Source: Nocardioides sp. URHA0032 | GTDB taxonomy: Bacteria > Actinomycetota > Actinomycetes > Propionibacteriales > Nocardioidaceae | DNA length: 64,000 nucleotides | Assembly (NCBI RefSeq): GCF_000620645.1 | Contig: NZ_JIAV01000015.1 | Coordinates: 409,528 to 473,527 of the forward strand | Direction of reading: 5' to 3' | In this document: positions 58,459 to 64,000 of the stretch, piece by piece | How positions within the stretch are numbered: the first letter of the stretch is position 1 | How the letters are laid out: every line of letters starts with the position of its first letter | Position numbers and translations under genes: made by a program | Notes under the pieces: model-generated | What the model was told of the DNA's origin: nothing | Seen by the model: the letters and a program-made list of their open reading frames with translations, nothing else | The model's database searches: none

Positions 58459-61074
58459 TCAGCAAGCGGCCACGTGTGGCAGTTCCGGGTGTCCAAGCCT
58501 GAGGAAGGCGGCGCCGACACCGGCCTGACCGACCATCAGGTCCGGGCAGACCGTCGACAGTTCCTCGGATGGCCAGCCGCCAGGGGTTCGAAACAGCATG
58601 AGGCTCTCACCGAGACGACGTGCGTTCCGCAAGATGGTGTCGTCCCCGGTCAGCTGCCAGAGGTCGATGAGGATGTCGGCGTTGCCGGCGAGTCCGTGAC
58701 ACTGCGTCGTGCCGTGCCAGGTGCGCGCGGCCGTGGCTCGCGCGGCGGCCAGGGCGCCGTCGAGGTACTCATCCGCGCCGACTGCTTCATAGGCTCTGGC
58801 AAGGAAGCGTGCGATGCCAGGCGCACCGTGGCACCACCCGCTGAAGTTGGAGGGAGCCTCATTGGCCCGCGTACCCCACGTGAGCCCGCTCTCGTCGATG
58901 AGGCAGCTGACCCCCTCCGCCAGGGTCCGATCGGCCACCCGTCGCACGGTCGCGCGCACGGCGTCCGAGTCGGTCGCCACCGCACACTCCGCAAGGAAGA
59001 ACCCGATGCCCGCCGATCCGTGAGCGAAACCGAGATACGAGTTGCCACTGAGCGATTCGTGGCCGGCGGGAACAACCCAAGCGGCATCGGCTGCGGCGAC
59101 TGCATCCATCAACTGATGTGCATGGTCGAAGGCACGTGCCAGGAACGTGTCGTTCCGCGTCGCCTTCCACAAGGCCAAGTTGTAGAGACCGGTGCCCGCC
59201 GTTCCCGTGAGGAGATCCGGCGAGTGTGCGCGCATCGATGCGGCTTCATCGCTCACCGTCTCGGCGCGGGCGAGCCACCTCTCGTCGCCGGTCGCCTGGT
59301 GGAGGCGCAGAAAGAGCAGACCCGGCCCGCAGACGCCGAAGTACAGGCCCGGCATGTCTCCCTCGCGCGGAACGGCCGGCTCCGTCCTGTCCAGCCAGTT
59401 CGCGCACGACACGACCGCACGCAGGTAGTCGTCTTCCCCGGTCGCGCGATGCAGCTGGAGAAGGAACAGCGCCGTGCCGGACGAGCCCGCGTAGAGATCC
59501 CGGCCGGCGATGCCTCCGACGATCGGATGTGGCGACACCCACGACGTGCCGTGGCTGTCGTGCACCGCCGAGGCGGTCAGGAGGTCACCGACGTCGGTGG
59601 CCGCCTGGAGGAAGTCTGTCGGTTCGCGCCTTGGTGACGGACCGGGGCTCGCGGACCACTCATCGAGGGAGGCAGCGAGGATCTCGGCGACGGTTGACGC
59701 ATCACGGGGCCGGTCGGCCGGGTCATCGGCCAGGCATCGCTCGATGAGCGGGAAGATCGGGCTCGACGGATCACGGGATCGCTCGAGTGCAGCGACGGCT
59801 GCGGGCGCCGGAAGCATGGCGCAGTCGACGGTCGTCGCGACGGCGAGCAGGGTCGCGCCAAGCGCGAAGATGTCGTCCTCCTGAGTTCGTGAGACCGCGC
59901 TGTCGGCCTGATCCGGCGACACGTACCCGCGGGTCCCCATCCCGCCCACGAGCGCTTCGTCGAGCTGGCCGCCCAGCTCGAGGTCGATGAGGTTGAAGCC
60001 GGTCTCGGTCATGATCAGGTTCGCGGGTTTGAGGTCTCCGATGACGAAGCCCTCTCGATGAATCGTCGACACCACGCTGCACAGCTGTTCCGCCCAGTGC
60101 GCGATGAGGAGCGTCGTCGGGCGCGTGCCTGCCGCTGCGAGTCCGTTGAGGACGCTTCCGAGCGGCTCGCCGTCGATGAACTCGTAGACGAGGTAGGCGG
60201 CATCCGGGGTCTCCCAGTAATCACGGAGCCGAGGCACGGCTCCCGTGTCGGCGAGTCGCTCCAGGCATCGCGCTTCCTGGCGAAGGCGCGCCCGGGCGTC
60301 GAGTCCGTCGCTCGCCTCCATCACGTGTGCGTAGGCCTCCTTGACGACGACGAGGAAGTCGCCGCGCTCTTCGGTGTCGAGCGCAATGGACGTCGCACCC
60401 TTCGGCGACGCGTGCAGCTGTTGAACCCGTACGTACCGGTTCTCCAGCAGGTGGCCAGCAGGCTCGCCCGCATCGCGTGCGCCATCGGGAAGCACGACAT
60501 GCCCCGGCGGGGGGCTGGGCTCGGCCCTGTCGTCGACTTCCAAGACTCCCGTGGGGGTCACCCGTGCAGGGACGATCCGCCCAGTGAGCAGCTGGAGGCG
60601 TCGACTCGTGAAGCCTCCGTAACGAACGTGTACGAGGCTCGAGTCCGCGTAGCGCTGCTCCGAGCGGATCTGCGGACCGGCGAGACCATCGGTGGCCAGG
60701 TGCAGCTCGGCGGCGAGCTCGGCGGCGGCGGTGTCGTGCGGAGGGTAGGCGGTCAAGAACTTGCCGACCTGGGTGATGCCGCCTCGGCCGCTGGAGAGAA
60801 AGGCGAGCTCGTGCAGAGTGGAGGCGTGCTTGAAGGGGACCCTTCGCCTGACGAGCAAGGGCAGGCAGCGTTCGAGCACGTCGCCCGCGCTGCCGACGCT
60901 CGCCGAGACGTGGAGCTTCAGTCCGATCTCGGGAAGGCTCTGTCCCCTCGGCCGGTATTCGGTCCAGAACGTCGCCGAGCTCTCGAGTTGGCTGGTGTCC
61001 CAGCCCGCGAACAGGCCCGCCGCGCGCGCGGAGGCGATGGCCTGTTGTATCGGGTCGTCCCCTGCCGCTGACAC
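58459..61074 (-). CDS. Lanthipeptide synthetase (lyase-kinase-cyclase, class III/IV; LanL-like)
   Basis: 871 residues that would dehydrate Ser/Thr in a precursor and close thioether rings. Residues about 1-200 form the phospho-Ser/Thr lyase region (GLKLHVSASVGSAGDVLERC, VPFKHASTLHELAFLSSGR, VGKFLTAYP). About 225-480 is a Ser/Thr kinase: K245 in VVVKEAY, D347 in VIGDLKPANLIM, D364 in NLIDLELGG. About 520-871 is a LanC cyclase: zinc ligands C748 (GWCHGAPGI), C792 and H793 (TQCHGLAGN) are all kept, as in class IV rather than class III. GTG 61074 lies 10 bp after the upstream stop; a TTG at 61107 would overlap it. Confidence 0.9.
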   Translation of the reverse strand: MSAAGDDPIQQAIASARAAGLFAGWDTSQLESSATFWTEYRPRGQSLPEIGLKLHVSASVGSAGDVLERCLPLLVRRRVPFKHASTLHELAFLSSGRGGITQVGKFLTAYPPHDTAAAELAAELHLATDGLAGPQIRSEQRYADSSLVHVRYGGFTSRRLQLLTGRIVPARVTPTGVLEVDDRAEPSPPPGHVVLPDGARDAGEPAGHLLENRYVRVQQLHASPKGATSIALDTEERGDFLVVVKEAYAHVMEASDGLDARARLRQEARCLERLADTGAVPRLRDYWETPDAAYLVYEFIDGEPLGSVLNGLAAAGTRPTTLLIAHWAEQLCSVVSTIHREGFVIGDLKPANLIMTETGFNLIDLELGGQLDEALVGGMGTRGYVSPDQADSAVSRTQEDDIFALGATLLAVATTVDCAMLPAPAAVAALERSRDPSSPIFPLIERCLADDPADRPRDASTVAEILAASLDEWSASPGPSPRREPTDFLQAATDVGDLLTASAVHDSHGTSWVSPHPIVGGIAGRDLYAGSSGTALFLLQLHRATGEDDYLRAVVSCANWLDRTEPAVPREGDMPGLYFGVCGPGLLFLRLHQATGDERWLARAETVSDEAASMRAHSPDLLTGTAGTGLYNLALWKATRNDTFLARAFDHAHQLMDAVAAADAAWVVPAGHESLSGNSYLGFAHGSAGIGFFLAECAVATDSDAVRATVRRVADRTLAEGVSCLIDESGLTWGTRANEAPSNFSGWCHGAPGIARFLARAYEAVGADEYLDGALAAARATAARTWHGTTQCHGLAGNADILIDLWQLTGDDTILRNARRLGESLMLFRTPGGWPSEELSTVCPDLMVGQAGVGAAFLRLGHPELPHVAAC

Positions 61075-61084
61075 GTCAGCCCGT

Positions 61085-61735
61085 TCATGCCTGCGTCTGC
61101 GCCGCAAGAGTGGTGGTGCGCTCGAGCTGCATGTCGATGATGCCGTGCTCGACCCCTTTCAGCGGGACGCGGAGCATGCTGGCCGCGCCGTACCGCCATT
61201 TCGCGGCATCCCCGTCGATGACAGCGCGCAGGTCGGTGACCTCGGCGAGGGCCTCACGAGAGCGCCCCTGCGACTGGTCGACCCTGGCGACGTTCGATGC
61301 GAGATGGATCAGCTTGACCGTGAGATAGCCATGACCGAACTCTTCCGCGAGCACCCGTCCCGCATCGAGCGCTCGGGTCAGGTCGGCGATCGCAGCCTCG
61401 CTGTTGCCCTCCTTCCAGTGCACGAGCGCGTGGACCGGAAGCGTCGAGAGCTCGCGCGCCGCGCTGAGCTCATCATCATCTGGCAGCTCGATCGCATCGA
61501 CGGCTGATAGAAGTCGCCGAGCTTCGAGGAGATCGCCGGCCTTTGCGTGCTGCGCGGCTTCCTGGCCGTAGTCGAGGAGCACCTGCAACGTGATGATGTC
61601 CTCAGGATCGTGTCGGGAGGACATCGTCGTGAACTGGTCCGCGATGAACTGCCGGCCGGCGCGTAGCTCCACCTCCCGGAGGGTGGCGACATCCATCGTC
61701 GCACCGACCTGCGACTCGTCGAATCTGCGAGACAT
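61085..61735 (-). CDS. Helical-repeat protein between precursor and synthetase genes
   Basis: 216 residues, no membrane segment or signal. It appears wholly alpha-helical, with A/L-rich pairs (LQVLLDYGQEAAQHAKAGDLLEARRLL in pieces, GNSEAAIADLTRALDAGRVLAEEF, KLIHLASNVARVDQSQGRSREALAEV) that resemble TPR units. It is 24 bp after the precursor gene and 10 bp before the synthetase start, so it is part of the operon. It might bind the leader, act as a chaperone or give immunity; nothing in the sequence decides. ATG 61735. Confidence 0.65.
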   Translation of the reverse strand: MSRRFDESQVGATMDVATLREVELRAGRQFIADQFTTMSSRHDPEDIITLQVLLDYGQEAAQHAKAGDLLEARRLLSAVDAIELPDDDELSAARELSTLPVHALVHWKEGNSEAAIADLTRALDAGRVLAEEFGHGYLTVKLIHLASNVARVDQSQGRSREALAEVTDLRAVIDGDAAKWRYGAASMLRVPLKGVEHGIIDMQLERTTTLAAQTQA

Positions 61736-61759
61736 GAGGTGCCCCCGATTGGCCGCGCG

Positions 61760-62209
61760 TCACTTTCCTTGTCGACCGGCTGCCTTCGTCGGCGCTGCAA
61801 CCTCGCGTCCGATCAGGACCTCGAACGGCACGGGGTTGCGTCGCTCGTCTGCCAGGTTGGTGATGTTGGTTCCGATGCAGCTGGTCACGCAGCAACTGGA
61901 GCAGCAGCAGTCCCAGGTCCACAGGCCCAGGCTGCCGCCGAAGTTCGGTGCTTGGAAGTCCTCCGCGGCCATGGCGATCGCCATCGGAGCAGCGACACCA
62001 CGCTCGAACAGCACCGAGGCGAATTCTTCGGGGCTGGACCTGACGCGCTTGTTCAGCTCTTCGTCGTCGTCGCACTCCTGCTTGAGGTTCTTCACCTTCT
62101 GCAGCGACGACCTGTAGCTCGCGATCTGCTTCTGGACGGTGCCCAGGATCCTGTGGGTTGCTTCGAGCTCGTCCGGCTCAGCATTCCTGTCCCGGGAATA
62201 GTTCGGCAT
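61760..62209 (-). CDS. Candidate lanthipeptide precursor with a Cys-rich core
   Basis: 149 residues. Residues 1-92 form a long helical, charged leader (SYRSSLQKVKNLKQE, SSPEEFASVLFERGVAAPM) ending in a double-Gly at 91-92 (APNFGG). The core then reads SLGLWTWD followed by CCCSSCCVTSC (Cys101, 102, 103, 106, 107, 111) and IGTNITN, rich in Ser/Thr for dehydration. About 30 residues of non-Cys tail follow (LADERRNPVPFEVLIG and on), which is unusual. ATG 62209 has GGAGG 8 bp upstream. It is first in the operon with the synthetase. The leader type (Nif11- or NHLP-like) I could not fix. Confidence 0.75.
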   Translation of the reverse strand: MPNYSRDRNAEPDELEATHRILGTVQKQIASYRSSLQKVKNLKQECDDDEELNKRVRSSPEEFASVLFERGVAAPMAIAMAAEDFQAPNFGGSLGLWTWDCCCSSCCVTSCIGTNITNLADERRNPVPFEVLIGREVAAPTKAAGRQGK

Positions 62210-62538
62210 GATGCCCCTCCGTTGCCGACATCGGATGCGCATTCTCTCTTCGACAATCACCACATCGGAGACCCGAATGCATGGTCGGGGCCGTTTCGCA
62301 CGGCCGTGTCCGTCGGACCGGCCTTGGGCCGGTGTTCCCTTCCTTGCTACGCGTGGCGTCGGCGGTAGTCCATAGCGCAGAGGTGCTCTTGACAGGTGGT
62401 GAGCTCGATTGCGAAGGCGTAGGAAGCCTTGGTCCTCTCGGGCACACCCGGGCTCTTGTGTGAACTCGCCGGCGCAGGTCCACTGGTACGGGCGCACAAG
62501 ACGGTCGCGGTGCCGAGGATCGATCGACGGAGACGAAC
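62210..62538. other. 329-bp divergent intergenic region of the lanthipeptide operon
   Basis: It lies between the precursor gene (minus) and the SnoaL-like gene (plus) and must hold both promoters. It is less GC-rich than the core genome (for example ATTCTCTCTTCGACAATC near 62240). I searched it for a second small Cys-rich precursor and found none with a ribosome binding site. No clear inverted repeat was seen. Confidence 0.4.
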
Positions 62539-62976
62539 GTGGACGACATCGAGGTCACGACACTGTTCCGCAAGGCGATCGCCGACAACGACGACGTAGC
62601 GATGCGCCGAGGCATCGAGCAGATGCTCGGCCTCAGCGACGGGGGCGCGCTGTCGGCGGAGAAGGAGTACCTGCTTCGCCACCCCGAGTACGTGATGGAG
62701 CTGCCGCAGTCGAATGAGCGCATCCGTGGGCGCGACGCCATGCGCGCAATGCAGGAGTCATTCCCGACCCCGCCCGAGGTCCAGCTGCGACGAGTCCATG
62801 GATCCGGCCGGACCTGGGTCGTCGAGGGCGTCAACGACTACGACGGTGACGTGTGGAACGTCGTGCTCATCCTCGAGCTGAACGACGACGGGTTGATCGT
62901 CCGAGACACGCGCTATTACGGCCAGCGTTCCGACCCTCCCCAATGGCGATCTCCTTGGGTCGAACCGATCGAGTGA
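62539..62976 (+). CDS. SnoaL-like/NTF2-fold protein
   Basis: 145 residues, single NTF2-like domain. N-terminal helices FRKAIADNDDVAMRRGIEQMLG, then strands VVEGVNDYDGDVWNVVLILELNDDGLIVRDTRYYG (in pieces), the closing 'R-D-T-R-Y-Y' pattern of SnoaL_2 proteins, and ERIRGRDAMRAMQESFP in the middle. GTG 62539 has GGAGA 8 bp upstream. Role in the RiPP locus, if any, is unknown. Confidence 0.75.
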   Translation: MDDIEVTTLFRKAIADNDDVAMRRGIEQMLGLSDGGALSAEKEYLLRHPEYVMELPQSNERIRGRDAMRAMQESFPTPPEVQLRRVHGSGRTWVVEGVNDYDGDVWNVVLILELNDDGLIVRDTRYYGQRSDPPQWRSPWVEPIE

Positions 62977-63021
62977 GCGTCAGGGCCTACGGCCGGTCCG
63001 CCGTCGCAGCACCCTGACGCT
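62976..63021 (+). terminator. Stem-loop after the SnoaL-like gene
   Basis: AGCGTCAGGG (62976-62985) and CCCTGACGCT (63012-63021) form a perfect 10-bp stem directly at the stop codon. The 26-base loop contains a smaller GGCC palindrome. No U-run. Confidence 0.55.
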
Positions 63022-63194
63022 GTCGTCGCCAGCAAGCGCGCAATCCCTGCCCGGACCTGAGTGCAGAGGTTCGTCGACAACTTCGAACTCGGTCTCGAGC
63101 GGCTCACCTGCTCACGGAGCACACCCCCCCTTCCTCAGCGCAGGGTCCGCCGCGAGCCGGACGCGCACATGTTGCCTGCTGACACCCCCGGGGA

Positions 63195-63601
63195 TTACCC
63201 GGGACTGCTCCCCATCGCATTCATAAGAGCCGTGCGGACGACCACATGGGGAGGAGGAGGCAGGTCCGAAAGTCCGAACCATCCGATCTGGTCGTGTTCC
63301 TGGGGCGCGCAACGTTCGTCGGCGTTCCGTGCCACTCCCGCACCAACCAGGCACTGCGGAGCGCCGGTTCGTCAGCAGGTCCCGCGGTCACTCGGCCCAG
63401 GTGAGACAACGAGCCCGTCGATACCTGCACACCGAGTTCCTCGTGCAGTTCCCGAGCTAACGCGCCCAGCTCAGACTCACCAGCCTCGTTCACCCGACCG
63501 GGTAGGTCCCACAGGCCCGGGCGAGCCCGCTTGTCCGGACCCCGATGCACGAGCAGCACTCGACCTTCACCCACCAGCGCGCCGACAACAACCCTGATCA
63601 T
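63195..63601 (-). pseudogene. Nudix hydrolase gene, frameshifted near its 3' end
   Basis: From ATG 63601: MIRVVVGALVGEGRVLLVHRG, then a full Nudix box (GRVNEAGESELGALARELHEELG; G-x5-E-x7-R-E-x-H-E-E-x-G, cited as a pattern) and WLVREWHGTPTNVA. After that the frame loses homology. Two bases over, the expected continuation P-Q-EHDQIGWFGLSDLPPP runs to a TAA at 63195-63197. The break is at about 63305-63310 in GCGCGC, where an extra CG would cause it. The original would be about 135 residues. Slippage in a CG repeat or a sequencing error are both possible. Confidence 0.75.
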
Positions 63602-63697
63602 CCCGCGATCGAAGCACAGGCCTCCGACACTGGCGCTCCTGCCACGGTCGGCACCCTCAATGCCGCGCGTCTTACCCGCCATTATCGCCCAAGAGGG

Positions 63698-64000
63698 TCA
63701 GGCGACGAGCGTCCACACTCCGTCGTCGACCTGCCGGTAGGTGCCGGCGCGCAGCGCGACCAGGGGTGGCGCGTGGGAGGTGTAGGTGTGGCCGGTGGGG
63801 GTGGTGATCTCCACGGCATGGCCCCGGGCCTCGGGCGAGGGTCTGGCTCGCCAGCCGGGTTCTTCCTTGGCGTAGTTGCAGGTGGCGCAGAGTCCTTGGC
63901 CGGCTGCGGCGGTCGTGGTGCCTGCGTCGGCGGCGCGGACCACGTGGTCGCGGTGGCGGATCGGGGCGTTGCACCAGGGTGTGCGGCAGAACTGGTCGCG
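63698..64000 (-). CDS. HNH endonuclease, 13E12 type, 3' part (right edge)
   Basis: The last 100 codons of a gene entering from the right edge; the frame is open through base 64000. DQFCRTPWCNAPIRHRDHVVRAADAG holds the first Cys pair and the H-x-D-H of the HNH core, and GLCATCNYAKEEPGW holds the second Cys pair with the Asn. This matches the C-terminal HNH domain of actinobacterial 13E12/DUF222 repeat proteins. The DUF222 part would lie beyond the window. Such genes are often multi-copy and mark variable regions. Confidence 0.88.
   Translation of the reverse strand, partial: RDQFCRTPWCNAPIRHRDHVVRAADAGTTTAAAGQGLCATCNYAKEEPGWRARPSPEARGHAVEITTPTGHTYTSHAPPLVALRAGTYRQVDDGVWTLVA

Noticed and set aside
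61075..61107. TTG 61107 as the synthetase start
   Set aside because: It would add an Arg-rich stretch (RRRRRH) and overlap the upstream gene; GTG 61074 gives the usual N terminus.
62210..62538. A second small lanthipeptide precursor
   Set aside because: No short frame with a ribosome binding site and a Ser/Thr/Cys-rich end was found.
63061..63597. Plus-strand frame starting VQRFVDNFELGLERL
   Set aside because: Most of it is antisense to the Nudix gene; only the first ~18 codons look protein-like and there is no ribosome binding site.

Overview
The window comes from a high-GC Gram-positive bacterium of the phylum Actinomycetota, most likely near Nocardioides/Nocardioidaceae. The signs are very GC-rich coding sequence with frequent GTG starts, HspR with its HAIR operators, a DUF3151 gene, a class I lysyl-tRNA synthetase, a luciferase-like gene of the F420 type, a mycofactocin-type SDR, an RsrR-type Rrf2 regulator and a 13E12-type HNH gene. 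The genus is inference; no rRNA or tRNA gene was found.

Layout. 0-9 kb: a sulfotransferase cut by the left edge, a glycosidase-like propeller protein, a HIT-like protein, acylphosphatase, an MFS exporter, and purB, purD and purA with a small catalase-like gene among them. 9-21.7 kb: core housekeeping genes (diacylglycerol kinase-like, LuxR-type regulator, lysS, DUF3151, MFS exporter, fba, a sigma factor with a membrane protein, TrmH methyltransferase, DedA, pyrE, aminotransferase). 21.7-29.7 kb: the heat-shock block. clpB and the dnaK-grpE-dnaJ-hspR operon each carry a HAIR operator with identical arms, and a putative 34-codon membrane peptide plus an odd receiver/ATPase protein diverge from clpB.

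29.7-33 kb: Nudix, aldo-keto reductase, a MarR/EamA divergent pair and a membrane-anchored protein. 33.1-47.6 kb: a catabolic-looking region. It holds SnoaL-like, LLM and DUF1214-like genes, a mycofactocin-type SDR, an acetoacetyl-CoA-synthetase-like ligase fused in frame to a TetR regulator, a ribose-type ABC importer, an NTF2-FAD monooxygenase fusion, a second SDR, a second sulfotransferase and a frameshifted reductase. Two promoters in it carry sites fitting the KstR consensus TnnAACnnGTTnnA, and a third element is a perfect 18-bp TetR-type palindrome. I infer uptake and oxidation of a sterol-like, terpenoid or other cyclic lipid, followed by CoA activation; the substrate is unknown.

47.6-51.2 kb: an RsrR-type Fe-S regulator facing an NmrA-like gene across two 11-3-11 operators, then an amino-acid ABC transporter with fused binding protein and permease. 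51.2-58.4 kb: secreted proteins (LamG-like, M1 peptidase, two BNR/sialidase-fold proteins, a lipoprotein). 58.4-64 kb: an accessory segment with a candidate lanthipeptide operon (149-residue precursor with a CCCSSCCVTSC core, a helical-repeat protein, and a lyase-kinase-cyclase synthetase that keeps its zinc ligands), a SnoaL-like gene, a frameshifted Nudix gene and the end of an HNH nuclease gene.

The candidates I would look at first are the lanthipeptide operon, the ligase-TetR fusion with its KstR-like and TetR-like operators, and the HAIR-linked peptide/receiver-ATPase pair opposite clpB.
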